From positions 32,161-96,160 of the forward strand of contig JAIOZK010000015.1 of assembly GCA_021740625.1 (NCBI GenBank): 64,000 nt of DNA. Reading direction: 5' to 3'. Origin of the DNA: Bacteroidales bacterium. Lineage in GTDB: Bacteria > Bacteroidota > Bacteroidia > Bacteroidales > JAIOZK01. Positions 44,880 through 53,696 of the stretch are shown here, piece by piece. Numbering within the stretch: position 1 is the stretch's first letter; each line of letters starts with the position of its first letter. The notes beneath the pieces are model-generated. The model saw only the letters and a program-made list of their open reading frames with translations, was not told the origin of the DNA and ran no database searches. The position numbers were made by a program, and so were the translations under genes.

Positions 44880-45668
44880 CTACCGTTGTTTTAACTTAAC
44901 AAATGGAGATGTGTCTTTGTTCTTGTATCCATGGTAACTTGCTGCCAGAAAAAGTATGATGGCCACAATCAGTGCCGTCCAGGCTACAAAGTCATTTGCC
45001 TGCCATTGTTTCACAGCAATGGCAACGAACGCCCATGTGCCTACCAGGGCGGCCTCCCTCATATTTCGATAAACGATCAACAACAGGTATATGATGGCAG
45101 ATGCAACCAGCATGATAATGGTCCATTGCTCTTCCGACATTACACCTTTATTCCATCCCAGGAAAATAAAAAATATTGCATAATTGGCCACCGTGGCCAC
45201 GATGATCCATCCCAGGTAAATACATATCGGCCACCAAACAAAAACAATGGTCCTCAAAGGAGCATCCCATGTTTCCAGCCGCAACCGAAACATCAGAACG
45301 ATCAGAAGAACCAGCAACAGGCTCGTCAATAAAACTGAAATACCAATATACTCATGCAACCATGCATAGATCCAGGCTGAGTTGACCAGGTTGCTCAAAG
45401 CAAACCAAATACCGGTCTTCTTCAACTCATGATCATCCTTTCTTTTTAACCAGGCATACCACTGGTATCCAACAAAAGCGATCAGCAAGAGGTAGATTGG
45501 GCCCCAGATGCCAAAGGCATATCCGGCAGGTGTGAAAAGACTTTCATATTGTGCACTCACTTCCCCAACCGACTGACCATTGATGGCACCTGTTCCGGAT
45601 AAATAATTTACCAAAAGAACCACAACAAGTGTGACCGTATTGACTATCAAATATGTTATTTGTTTCAT
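44880..45668 (-). CDS. TspO/MBR-like tryptophan-rich membrane protein (long form)
   Basis: 262 residues from the ATG at 45668 with about eight membrane helices and many Trp residues. The N-terminal part keeps TspO-type features: LFTPAGYAFGIWGPIYLLLIAF and LSNLVNSAWIYAWLHEY, then VWWPICIYLGWIIVATVAN. Classical TspO proteins have five helices and about 160 residues; this long form has extra C-terminal helices and is frequent in the phylum. TspO binds tetrapyrroles and steroids and helps in stress; the long form is uncharacterised. Monocistronic, with a repeat element between it and the OsmC gene. Confidence 0.75.
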   Translation of the reverse strand: MKQITYLIVNTVTLVVVLLVNYLSGTGAINGQSVGEVSAQYESLFTPAGYAFGIWGPIYLLLIAFVGYQWYAWLKRKDDHELKKTGIWFALSNLVNSAWIYAWLHEYIGISVLLTSLLLVLLIVLMFRLRLETWDAPLRTIVFVWWPICIYLGWIIVATVANYAIFFIFLGWNKGVMSEEQWTIIMLVASAIIYLLLIVYRNMREAALVGTWAFVAIAVKQWQANDFVAWTALIVAIILFLAASYHGYKNKDTSPFVKLKQR

Positions 45669-45786
45669 TGTTTCATTTTCAGGAAAAATACAAAATAATT
45701 TCTGCTTCCTGATTGAATTAATTGTTAAAACGTCATAAAATATACCTGAAGGCACAACATTTGAGTGTTGGGATTGTTCAAGTAAA

Positions 45787-45950
45787 TAGAGTCAGTCCAT
45801 AAACTCGCCCTCCTTCGCAAACCCCTCTAACTCTCCGCCTGAGGCGGAGAGAACCATCCAACCCCTTGGTTGTGTGGGGGATCTCCCCTTCAGGGGACTA
45901 AGGGGGTGCGGAGGGTGGTGGTAAAATTGAGACTTTTTGGACAGACTCTA
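45787..45950. mobile_element. MITE-like element A (164 bp, terminal inverted repeats)
   Basis: The ends are inverted copies: TAGAGTCAGTCCATAAA at the left and, reverse-complemented from the right, TAGAGTCTGTCCAAAAA. The interior holds a perfect palindrome CTCTCCGCCTGAGGCGGAGAG-type stem (45831-45851) and CCCCT/AGGGG words, but no ORF. It fills most of the 317-bp gap between the TspO-like and OsmC genes. Confidence 0.6.
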
Positions 45951-45985
45951 AATAATCTTATTGTTTAACATAAAAATAGAAAATT

Positions 45986-46411
45986 ATGAGTATACACAAA
46001 TCCTCAGCAATATGGAATGGTAACTTGCCAGAAGGCAATGGAAAGATGACCATTGGAGAGAAAGCCTGGACAGGCAAGTATTCATTTAAATCAAGATTTG
46101 AAGACGGCACAGGTACAAGCCCTGAAGAACTTATTGGCGCTGCACATGCAGGTTGTTTTTCCATGGCATTTTCGCACGCACTCGACGGAGCAGGGTACAC
46201 ACCCGGGAGCGTGGAAACCAAAGCAGAAGTGAGCCTGGAAAAAGGAGAAGGCGGATTCAGCATCACAAAGATCCATCTCATTTCGGAAGGAAAAGTGGCA
46301 AACATCAGCGAGGAAGATTTCCAGAAGATCGCCAATGATGCCAAAGAAAACTGCCCGGTTTCAAAAGCGCTGAAAGCCGTTGAGATCACATTGGATGCCA
46401 GCCTTGTTTAA
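45986..46411 (+). CDS. OsmC-family peroxiredoxin
   Basis: 141 residues with the two redox cysteines of the OsmC/Ohr family, C57 in GAAHAGCFSMAFS and C123 in AKENCPVSKAL, and the N-terminal WNGNLPEGNGKMTIGE. The family reduces organic hydroperoxides with thiols or lipoyl proteins in the cytoplasm. The segment EELIGAAHAGCF is closer to OsmC than to Ohr. It is monocistronic, flanked by MITE-like elements on both sides (ends 36 bp before the ATG and starts 11 bp after the stop). Confidence 0.94.
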   Translation: MSIHKSSAIWNGNLPEGNGKMTIGEKAWTGKYSFKSRFEDGTGTSPEELIGAAHAGCFSMAFSHALDGAGYTPGSVETKAEVSLEKGEGGFSITKIHLISEGKVANISEEDFQKIANDAKENCPVSKALKAVEITLDASLV

Positions 46412-46422
46412 TAAGCTGCGAA

Positions 46423-46575
46423 GAGGCTGTCTGAGAAGTGCGATATTTCGTCAGGCTGATCTCCCTGCCTGCCGGCCAGGCAGGGAGTCGAAGCCTTAGG
46501 ATGATTGATTAACAGTGCATCTCGACTATGCTCAATGTAACCCATAAAATTTTAGGGCACTTTTTGGACAGCCTC
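46423..46575. mobile_element. MITE-like element B (153 bp, terminal inverted repeats)
   Basis: The left end reads GAGGCTGTCTGAGAAGTGC and the right end, reverse-complemented, GAGGCTGTCCAAAAAGTGC: 16 of 19 bases match. The interior has a CTGCCTGCCGGCCAGGCAG palindrome (near 46477) and no ORF. It sits 11 bp after the OsmC stop and 3 bp before the TauE stop. Confidence 0.65.
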
Positions 46576-46578
46576 ACA

Positions 46579-47370
46579 TCATAAGACATGGGCAGCCAAT
46601 ATTATCGCTGCAGCAAGTGTCGTGCCTGCAAAAAGGATCTTTAATATAACCGGTTTTGTTTTTAGTGCAATGCTTCCGCCAATGATCCCACCGACAGATG
46701 CCCCGATCGCAAGCGGCAGCGCGACGCGATAATCAAAATGGCCGTTCAGGGCATGTCCTGTAAACCCCGACAGGGCCGAGACAGAGACGAGCACACTCAC
46801 GGTACCCACCGCATTTTTTATGGGGACCCTGCCTGCCAGCACCATCAGAGGCACCAGAAAAGAACCTCCCGAAATACCTACCATTCCTGATATAAACCCA
46901 AAGACAAGTACTACAGGAACAATCAATAACAGGTTCAGGCTATAAACATGCTCCTTATCGATCGACCGCACGTTCCAGTTTCGCCATCCCCTTTTAATCC
47001 TCTTATCAGAGCTCATTTTTGAGGGAATGATCATGAAAATTGCAAGGATGAAAAGCAATACAGACAGGATCAATTTCAAAGATTTGCCAGGAAGGTAATC
47101 CGAGAAGTAGCCTCCCGAGAAAGAAGATATTAAGATCAGAAGTCCGAAAAGAATTGCCACTTTCCACTCCACAACTTTTTTCCTGCCAAACACAATCATT
47201 GCAAAAAAAGCTGCTGAAAACAAAATAAATTGCACGCTGCAGGCAGCAACATGCATATCAACACCTGCGAAAACGAGTGTTATAATAAAAAAGTTCCCAC
47301 CTCCATGGCCCGTCATCACCATAAAAACGGCAATCGTCATGATGACAAGGGCCAGTAACCAAATATTCAT
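46579..47370 (-). CDS. TauE/SafE-family sulfite exporter-like permease
   Basis: 263 residues with about eight membrane helices and two repeated halves: the first with VMTGHGGGNFFIITLVFAGV, the second with FGFISGMVGISGGSFLVPLMVL and GTVSVLVSVSALSGF. The Gly-rich turns are the family's substrate-path signature. These permeases move sulfite, sulfoacetate or related anions across the inner membrane; the actual substrate is not known. It is single-gene, with no sulfur-pathway neighbours. There is no clear Shine-Dalgarno site. Confidence 0.85.
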   Translation of the reverse strand: MNIWLLALVIMTIAVFMVMTGHGGGNFFIITLVFAGVDMHVAACSVQFILFSAAFFAMIVFGRKKVVEWKVAILFGLLILISSFSGGYFSDYLPGKSLKLILSVLLFILAIFMIIPSKMSSDKRIKRGWRNWNVRSIDKEHVYSLNLLLIVPVVLVFGFISGMVGISGGSFLVPLMVLAGRVPIKNAVGTVSVLVSVSALSGFTGHALNGHFDYRVALPLAIGASVGGIIGGSIALKTKPVILKILFAGTTLAAAIILAAHVL

Positions 47371-47628
47371 TGTGTATTTTTTTCTTTAAGGCCTGAAAGC
47401 TTCATTGAGCGTGATTTCACCAAATGAATAAAACTTTACAATTGTTTCTTTGTCCTTTCGCGCTTTAAAATACAGCTTTCACAAATTTACCAAATACCTC
47501 TGAATGTTTAATCAATCATTTTTCCCTTGATCCATAAAACCAATCGTGAATTCGTGTACATTTTAATTCCATCTTTCATCTTTTTTCCTGACCTTTACAA
47601 ACTGATAACAACCAAAAAATCTCCAAAG

Positions 47629-49725
47629 ATGAAAAGCATATTTTACTTCATGACAATTGCCATTGCGGCAGTTTTGTTCTCCTGCCAGCCGGCCGGAGAA
47701 GAAAAAACAAAAGATCAAGAGATCATCGGCAAGCCCGACATTGAACTGACTTCCAACCTGATGACACCAGAAGCCCTCTGGTCATTCGGAAGGGTGAGTG
47801 ACCCACAGGTATCCCCCGACGGGCAGAAAGTCCTGTATGGTGTTACCTATTACTCCATTGAGCAGAACAAAGGCAATCGTGAGCTTTACACCATTAATCT
47901 TGACGGTAGCGACAACAGGAAAATAACGGAAACAGCCCAGGGTGAATACAATGCCATCTGGCGCCCGGATGGAGAAAAGATCGCATTCATGACCTATGAA
48001 GGCGGCAGCATGCAGATGTGGGAAATGAATCCGGATGGCAGTGAAAGGGTTAAGATATCGGATGTTCCCGGCGGTATCACCGGGTTCAAATACGCACCGG
48101 ATCAAACAAAAGTTCTTTACACAAAAGAAGTGATCATTGAAAACAAATTCGAATACCTGTACGAAGGTCTGCCCAAAGCCACCGGAAGACTGATGGACGA
48201 TTTGATGTACCGGCATTGGGATGAATGGGTGGATACTTACAGCCATGTTTTTTATGCTGATTATGATGGAAGCTCCCTGAGCAATCATATAGATATTATG
48301 GAAGGTGAACCCTACCAGAGTCCGTTGAAACCATTTGGCGGCATGGAGCAGATCAACTGGAGCCCCGATGGAAAAACCATCGCCTATACCTGCAAAAAAC
48401 TTTATGGCAAAGAAGCCACGCTGTCTACCAATTCAGACATTTACCTCTATGATCTTGAAAGCGGTAAAACGACGAATATGACAGAAGGCATGATGGGATT
48501 TGATGTTGCACCCTCCTGGTCACCCGATGGCAAATACATCGCCTGGGAAAGCATGGAACGTGAAGGTTATGAATCAGACCAGAACCGCATGTTCCTCCTC
48601 AATACTGAAAGCGGTGAAAAGACATATGCCTCCAAAGGTTTCGACCAGAATGTTGGCAGCATAAGCTGGAATGAAGACAGCAAGGATATTTATTTTACCA
48701 GCGACTGGCATGGCGCGTTCCAGATATACAGGTACAACCTGGAAAGCGGTATCATCGAACAGATTACCGATGGTTTGCATGATTACAGAAGTGTAAGCGT
48801 AGCAGATGGTCAGCTTGTGGCAACCAAACAAACCATGGCCATGCCCACAGAGTTGTTTGCCGTTAAGCCTGAAAACGGTGAGGGCGCACAGATCACCTTT
48901 ACCAACCAATGGCTGCTGGATCAATTGCAGATGGGTAAAGTTGAAGAAAGGTGGATCAAAACACATGATAATAAAGACATGCAGGTGTTTGTCATTTACC
49001 CGCCCAATTTCGATCCGGAGCAAAAATACCCGACGCTGCTGTATTGCAAGGGCGGTCCGCAGGGCCCCCTGAGCCAGAGTTTCCATTTTCGCTGGAATTA
49101 CCAGATCATGGCGGCCAATGGCTACATTATAGTAGCACCTGCACGACGGGGTGTTTCCGGTTTCGGGCAAGCCTGGCAGGAACAGATCAGTGGTGATTAC
49201 CATGGAAAAAGCATGCAGGATTATCTTACGGCCATCGACTATATGGCCAAAGAACCTTTTGTAGATGAGGACAGACTGGGAGCCATCGGCGCAAGTGCAG
49301 GCGGATATGCCGTATTCTACCTGGCCGGCAACCACGATGGAAGATTTAAAGCTTTTATCGCACACGATGGTATTTTTAACGAAGAAGCACAGTATCTTGA
49401 AACAGAGGAATTGTGGTTTGAAAACTGGGACAAGGGAGGTCCTTTCTGGGAAGAAGACAATGAAGTGGCACAGGAAGCTTATGCTCATTCACCCCATAAG
49501 TTTGTTCAAAACTGGGATACCCCCATCCTGGTCATCCACGGGCAAAAGGATTACAGGGTTGTTTTCACACAGGGCATGACTGCTTTCAATGCGGCCGTAT
49601 TGCGTGATGTACCCGCAGAGTTCCTCTATTTCCCGGATGAAAACCACTGGGTACTCAAACCCCAGAATGGTATCCTCTGGCAACGCACCTTCTTCGACTG
49701 GCTGGATAAGTGGTTGAAGGAATAA
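47629..49725 (+). CDS. S9-family (prolyl oligopeptidase-type) lipoprotein peptidase
   Basis: 698 residues from the ATG at 47629, which gives a lipoprotein signal (FYFMTIAIAAVLFSC); the 34-codon upstream extension is rejected. A seven-bladed propeller of WD/PD40-type repeats (SPDGKTIAYTC, SPDGKYIAWES) covers about residues 45-420. The alpha/beta-hydrolase domain follows with catalytic S556 in GASAGGYAVF, the Asp in HGQKDYRV and the His in DENHWV. It degrades short peptides, probably in the periplasm or on the outer membrane; dipeptidyl peptidase specificity is likely but not proved. Confidence 0.94.
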   Translation: MKSIFYFMTIAIAAVLFSCQPAGEEKTKDQEIIGKPDIELTSNLMTPEALWSFGRVSDPQVSPDGQKVLYGVTYYSIEQNKGNRELYTINLDGSDNRKITETAQGEYNAIWRPDGEKIAFMTYEGGSMQMWEMNPDGSERVKISDVPGGITGFKYAPDQTKVLYTKEVIIENKFEYLYEGLPKATGRLMDDLMYRHWDEWVDTYSHVFYADYDGSSLSNHIDIMEGEPYQSPLKPFGGMEQINWSPDGKTIAYTCKKLYGKEATLSTNSDIYLYDLESGKTTNMTEGMMGFDVAPSWSPDGKYIAWESMEREGYESDQNRMFLLNTESGEKTYASKGFDQNVGSISWNEDSKDIYFTSDWHGAFQIYRYNLESGIIEQITDGLHDYRSVSVADGQLVATKQTMAMPTELFAVKPENGEGAQITFTNQWLLDQLQMGKVEERWIKTHDNKDMQVFVIYPPNFDPEQKYPTLLYCKGGPQGPLSQSFHFRWNYQIMAANGYIIVAPARRGVSGFGQAWQEQISGDYHGKSMQDYLTAIDYMAKEPFVDEDRLGAIGASAGGYAVFYLAGNHDGRFKAFIAHDGIFNEEAQYLETEELWFENWDKGGPFWEEDNEVAQEAYAHSPHKFVQNWDTPILVIHGQKDYRVVFTQGMTAFNAAVLRDVPAEFLYFPDENHWVLKPQNGILWQRTFFDWLDKWLKE

Positions 49726-49775
49726 GGCTTCGGCTTCGGCTTCGACTACGCTCAGCATGACACAACATTGATACA
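49726..49775. repeat. Short dispersed repeat words
   Basis: GGCTTCGGCTTCGGCTTCGA just after the S9 stop, then CTACGCTCAGCATGACACAA. These are words of the same style as the 51-bp repeat that follows, and no terminator is seen. Confidence 0.35.
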
Positions 49776-49904
49776 GTCACACCGAGCGTAGTCGAGGTGC
49801 CGTCAACCTGATGGCACACCAATTGTGTCACACCGAGCGAAGCCGAGGTGCCGTCAACCTGATGCCACACCGATTGTGTCACACCGAGCGAAGCCGAGGT
49901 GCCG
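49776..49904. repeat. 51-bp tandem repeat, 2.5 copies
   Basis: Each unit begins GTCACACCGAGCG and contains GTCGAGGTGCCGTCAACC or the same with AGCCGAGG. Units start at 49776, 49827 and 49878; the last is cut at 49904. The core belongs to the GGCACCTCG..CGCTCGGTGTGA family also present at 52585 and 62207. Untranslated. Confidence 0.85.
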
Positions 49905-49962
49905 CTCAAGGTGATAAGCTTTTAAGAATTTTGAACAAGCTCTTTTTTGATTTTTAATATTT

Positions 49963-50319
49963 GTGAAAGACATCAACAAAATAAAACTCCTCGCCCGCAT
50001 CACGGGCATCATTGCCTCGGCTGTGGTCATTTATTTTATTGTCAGCATAGGCCTGGCACCCGAAAACCAGGGCAATGAACAGATCATCACCATCAATACC
50101 ATGTTTGCCTTTCTGATATTCGGTTTTATCATTGCCTGGTTCAGAGAAAAGGAAGGCGGAATCATCCTGAGCTTCGGGAGCGTGATCACGTATATGTACT
50201 TTTCCTACCTGCCCCCCGACAAGCAATTCCCCCTTTCGTGGATGTATGCTTTTATGTATGTGATTCCTGGTTTGTTGTTCTTGTATTGCAGTTACCTGAA
50301 ATACAAACAGGATAATTGA
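49963..50319 (+). CDS. Small four-helix membrane protein
   Basis: 118 residues with four hydrophobic segments (IASAVVIYFIVSI; MFAFLIFGFIIAWF; GGIILSFGSVITYMYF; MYAFMYVIPGLLFLYC), typical of uncharacterised inner-membrane proteins in this phylum. The start is a GTG at 49963; the nearest in-frame ATG would lose two helices. AATATTTG precedes it closely but is not a perfect -7 box. Its stop abuts the stop of the convergent channel gene (50319/50320). No function is known. Confidence 0.6.
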   Translation: MKDINKIKLLARITGIIASAVVIYFIVSIGLAPENQGNEQIITINTMFAFLIFGFIIAWFREKEGGIILSFGSVITYMYFSYLPPDKQFPLSWMYAFMYVIPGLLFLYCSYLKYKQDN

Positions 50320-51393
50320 TCACTTCTGGTATTCCAGGTTATAAGTTTCGAGAATATCTTTCCAATCAACACTTTCTATTTTGTTGATCAGGGCAGGATT
50401 GATCTTATCGATCAATGCCTGGTTTTTCGAGGCAAAACTGAAATACTCCTTGCTGTATGAACTGGGTATGATGATCAGGCGTTCGTTCAGCTTGTTCTCA
50501 TGTATCAGGTAACGCAGAATGGCTTCATCATACACAAAAGCCTTAATAACATCTTTATCAACATCTTTCAGGCCTTTTTCCAGATCGTTGTATTCGTAAA
50601 AAATAATTCCGTAATTCTTTAAAAAGGAAGCAGATGCCGATTTTGCAATCGTCCCGACTTTAACTTTTCTCAGATCATCAATCCCTTTAATATTGGATTC
50701 AAGTTGATTAACGGTAAGGGATGAAGCGATCCCTGCCGTAAAACTTGATATCACGATCACTGCCGTAAACATCCAGACGATGGAAATGATGCGCCCCCAG
50801 GTAGTGACCGGGGCTTTATCACCATAGCCTACAGTGGTCATGGTTACCGCCGACCACCAGATCCCGTCTCCCAACCCCCTGGCTCCTTTTTCAAACTGTT
50901 GTTTGTTATGCTTTCTTTCTACCAACCACACAATCAGGCCAAACACAAAAATGATCAGCAACAGCAATGAAACCGCTTTGATGAATTCAAAAGAGAACAT
51001 TTTTTTGATAAAAGCCAGAATGGTACTGTCATCTTTGTACCTGGTTGCAATACCGAGATTGGTCACATAAAAGGGCTGGGAAAAGCTGAACTTTTTAATC
51101 CGCTCAGAGGTTACCGTAAGGGGATTAATGCTCAGGTCAACCTCTTCCTTTTCAATAGCAATCAGCAAATTATCGAGATTATACTTTTTGAATTCATATT
51201 CAAAACCGAGTTCATCGGCAAGTTCCGACCACAAGTCGATGCATACACCTTTGTATTTCCCTGATTCTTCCATGACAAAGGGAGGAGATTCTTTGAGCCC
51301 GATGCGCAATTTTTCACCGCCCGGGGCCGCCTGCATTACCGGAATATTTAGAACAAATAAAAATATCGCGGATAATAAAATATGCCTCTTCAT
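50320..51393 (-). CDS. GluR0-like ligand-gated potassium channel
   Basis: 357 residues with the layout of prokaryotic ionotropic glutamate receptors: signal peptide, first ligand lobe (GEKLRIGLKESPPFVMEESGKYKGVCIDL; R98 in TSERIKKFSFSQPFYV for the amino-acid carboxylate), first membrane helix (about 138-157), pore loop with the K+ filter TVGYG (T187-G191), last pore helix IVWMFTAVIVISSFTAG, then the second lobe (IKGIDDLRKVKVGTIAKSASA; acidic YDEA). Such channels pass potassium when an amino acid binds outside. The ligand is not predictable by eye. The filter is intact. A -7 box lies upstream (51419). Confidence 0.93.
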   Translation of the reverse strand: MKRHILLSAIFLFVLNIPVMQAAPGGEKLRIGLKESPPFVMEESGKYKGVCIDLWSELADELGFEYEFKKYNLDNLLIAIEKEEVDLSINPLTVTSERIKKFSFSQPFYVTNLGIATRYKDDSTILAFIKKMFSFEFIKAVSLLLLIIFVFGLIVWLVERKHNKQQFEKGARGLGDGIWWSAVTMTTVGYGDKAPVTTWGRIISIVWMFTAVIVISSFTAGIASSLTVNQLESNIKGIDDLRKVKVGTIAKSASASFLKNYGIIFYEYNDLEKGLKDVDKDVIKAFVYDEAILRYLIHENKLNERLIIIPSSYSKEYFSFASKNQALIDKINPALINKIESVDWKDILETYNLEYQK

Positions 51394-51418
51394 AATCGTT
51401 ATTTTGATGACATCAATA

Positions 51419-51426
51419 CAAATTTA
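51419..51426 (-). promoter_or_regulatory. Bacteroidetes -7 element for the channel gene
   Basis: TAAATTTG on the minus strand, an exact TAnnTTTG match, 25 nt before the channel ATG, in the 54-bp gap shared with the divergent DUF3078 gene. Confidence 0.45.
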
Positions 51427-51447
51427 ATAAATGTTGCTGAAGAAAAT

Positions 51448-52428
51448 ATGGCTGCTTTGAAAAACACATTTTTTCTATTGTTCTTACTTACGATTTCATT
51501 TTCAGGCTTTTCAAATGAAAAAAACGATAGCATCGCCTCAGTTATCCCAGATTCACTGAAAAAATGGAAATTCAAGGGAAAAACTTCTTTGCATTTTAAC
51601 CAGTTATCACTAACGAACTGGTCTTCGGGAGGTGAGAGCTCCCTGGCAGGCAAGGGAAACGCCAGGCTGGATTTTGATTATAAGAAAGATAAATTTACGG
51701 TGGACAACGATCTCAACATGGTATTCGGGCTGATCGGACAGAAAGGCAGGGAGGTTCAAAAAACGGATGACAAGATCAACCTGAGCTCTACAATTTCTTA
51801 CGAAGCTTTCGATAACTGGTTCTATTCTACTTACCTGAATCTGAAAACCCAGTTTGCCAACGGGTTTAAATATCCGGATGATTCTACCCTGATCTCAACA
51901 TTTTTTGCCCCGGCCTTCCTGACTACCTCCCTTGGCATGAAATACAAACCATCGGATGAATTCCTGCTCATTCTTTCACCAGCCTCGGGAAAGTTTATTT
52001 TCGTTTGTAACCAGGAACTGGCCAACAAAGGATCTTTCGGGGTTACCCCTGCAGTAATAGATGATTCAACCGGAGCGATCATTGAAAAAGGAAAAAACCA
52101 CAAAGCTGAATTTGGGCTGAACGTAGTAGTTAAGCTAAACAAGGAAATCTTCAAAAATATCAGTGCTGAATCCAAGTTAAACCTTTATAACAACTACCTG
52201 GATGAGGATATTTCGAATCGCTGGAACATCGACCTCGACTGGGAGTCCACCATCACCTTTGCCGTGAATGACCATGTATCCACCGACCTGTTCATCCATA
52301 TGATATACGATCACAACACCAAGATTCCTGAATATGAAGTCCGCGACGGAGAGAAAGTTATTGTAAGTGAAGGTCCGAAACTTCAGTTCAAAGAATCCTT
52401 TGGGATTGGCTTGAATTATAAGTTTTAA
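51448..52428 (+). CDS. DUF3078 exported protein
   Basis: 326 residues from the ATG at 51448, giving a signal peptide (LKNTFFLLFLLTISFSGFS); a 22-codon upstream extension is rejected. The mature protein matches DUF3078: WKFKGKTSLHFNQLSLTNWSSGGESSLAGKGNARLDFDY, then KTDDKINLSSTISYEAF and the terminal LQFKESFGIGLNYKF. Many regular amphipathic strands suggest an outer-membrane barrel. Its ligand or role is unknown. It is divergent from the channel gene and might share control with it. Confidence 0.88.
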   Translation: MAALKNTFFLLFLLTISFSGFSNEKNDSIASVIPDSLKKWKFKGKTSLHFNQLSLTNWSSGGESSLAGKGNARLDFDYKKDKFTVDNDLNMVFGLIGQKGREVQKTDDKINLSSTISYEAFDNWFYSTYLNLKTQFANGFKYPDDSTLISTFFAPAFLTTSLGMKYKPSDEFLLILSPASGKFIFVCNQELANKGSFGVTPAVIDDSTGAIIEKGKNHKAEFGLNVVVKLNKEIFKNISAESKLNLYNNYLDEDISNRWNIDLDWESTITFAVNDHVSTDLFIHMIYDHNTKIPEYEVRDGEKVIVSEGPKLQFKESFGIGLNYKF

Positions 52429-52728
52429 AAATAATATGCTATTGATGCGTCATAAAAGTTTGCATTTTCATTATCTTTAAATCATCATTGAATTATTGGT
52501 TTAGCTAATTATGTAATTTAGGCAAAAACAGAGATTCAGGACTATGCCAAACGGAATTGAGGTCACGTTGAAAATAGATAGTGCGGCACCTCGACTTCGC
52601 TCGGTGTGACGCAATGATAATAACGGGTTAATACCAAAGCTGTGTCAGGACGAGCGCCTTGCCTGCCGGCTAGGCAGGGAGTCGAGGCCGCGTACATAAC
52701 AATAAAACAACCAATTAACAAGCAAATT
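52429..52728. repeat. Non-coding gap with dispersed repeat words
   Basis: 52585-52610 is a GGCACCTCGACTTCGCTCGGTG member of the family seen at 49776 and 62207. At 52655-52695 follows GCCTTGCCTGCCGGCTAGGCA and GGGAGTCGAGGCCG. A TATCTTTA near 52480 is one base off a -7 box. The rest is AT-rich and shows nothing. Confidence 0.5.
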
Positions 52729-53472
52729 TTGGAAACACTTATCAAAGAATCAGCAGCACTTATCAAAAAGTCAAAGTATAACATTGCTTTTACCGGATCG
52801 GGCATTTCTGTTGAAAGCGGTATCCCGCCATTCAGGGGGGAGCATGGGATCTGGTCAAAATATGATCCCATGGTGCTTGATCTGAATTACTTCTTCTCAA
52901 ATCCCAAAGAATCCTGGTCGGTGATCAAAGAGATCTTTTATGACTATTTCGGAGTGGCAAAATTTAACCGGGCCCATGAAGTACTGGGCCTGATGGAAAA
53001 AGCAGGTCTTCTGGAATGTGTCATCACACAGAACATCGACAACCTGCACCAGGAAGCCGGCAATACAGTTGTTCATGAATTTCACGGCAACTCCAAAAAA
53101 CTGGTTTGCACATCCTGCCAGAAACATTTTGATGTGGATGAAAGCGTATTTCTCAATATACCTCCAGGCTGTGCTGAATGCCAGGGTTTGCTCAAACCCG
53201 ATTTTATCTTTTTTGGCGAACAAATCCCACCCGATGCTTACATGGCTTCCATGCAGGCGGCTGAAAAAGCTGAAGTCTGCCTGGTCATCGGCACAACGGG
53301 CGAGGTCATGCCGGCCAACCAAATCCCGGTAGTGGCCAAACAAAGCGGAGCAACCATCATCGAAGTCAATCCTGTAAAGTCAATGCTAACCGACAGGATA
53401 ACGGACATATGGTTGCAAGGGAAAGCATCGGAAGTGATGGATAAACTGGCGAAGGCACTGGTACTGGAGTGA
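52729..53472 (+). CDS. Sir2-family NAD-dependent protein deacylase
   Basis: About 247 residues. Motifs: GSGISVESGIPPFRG (NAD loop), TQNIDNLHQEAG, catalytic His in VVHEFHGN, a zinc site of four cysteines (CTSC and CAEC), then FFGEQIP and VIGTTGEV. It removes acetyl or other acyl groups from lysines. There is no ATG upstream in a suitable place; TTG at 52729 gives the usual length and the homologous start. A dispersed repeat lies upstream and the 16-bp minisatellite follows 31 bp after the stop. Confidence 0.92.
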   Translation: METLIKESAALIKKSKYNIAFTGSGISVESGIPPFRGEHGIWSKYDPMVLDLNYFFSNPKESWSVIKEIFYDYFGVAKFNRAHEVLGLMEKAGLLECVITQNIDNLHQEAGNTVVHEFHGNSKKLVCTSCQKHFDVDESVFLNIPPGCAECQGLLKPDFIFFGEQIPPDAYMASMQAAEKAEVCLVIGTTGEVMPANQIPVVAKQSGATIIEVNPVKSMLTDRITDIWLQGKASEVMDKLAKALVLE

Positions 53473-53503
53473 TTTTGCAGTTGCAGTTGCAGTTTGCTAA
53501 TAA

Positions 53504-53666
53504 CAATTGAACCATTGAGCAATTGAACCATTGAGCAATTGAACCATTGAGCAATTGAACCATTGAGCAATTGAACCATTGAGCAATTGAACCATTGAGC
53601 AATTGAACCATTGAGCAATTGAACCATTGAGCAATTGAACCATTGAACAATCGAACAATCGAACTT
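53504..53666. repeat. 16-bp minisatellite, nine copies
   Basis: The unit CAATTGAACCATTGAG is repeated without change eight times from 53504 to 53631, a ninth copy (53632-53647) has G to A at the end, and degenerate copies CAATCGAA follow to 53666. CAATTG is itself a palindrome. It lies between the Sir2 gene and a beta-lactamase-like gene, 30 bp before that gene's start region. Confidence 0.95.
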
Positions 53667-53670
53667 CCCT

Positions 53671-53678
53671 TATCTTTG
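53671..53678 (+). promoter_or_regulatory. Bacteroidetes -7 element (TATCTTTG)
   Basis: Exact TAnnTTTG match 4 bp after the minisatellite and 18 nt before the ATG at 53697. The -33 region lies inside the degenerate last copies of the repeat (53643-53652, with one TTG at a longer spacing). Confidence 0.55.
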
Positions 53679-53696
53679 TCAAAAAAAACAAAACCT

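Noticed and set aside
48574..49488. 304-codon ORF opposite the S9 peptidase
   Set aside because: It lies antisense inside a gene with a full set of family motifs and has no recognisable features itself.
53504..53666. CRISPR-like array
   Set aside because: Repeat units are directly joined with no variable spacers, and no cas gene is present.
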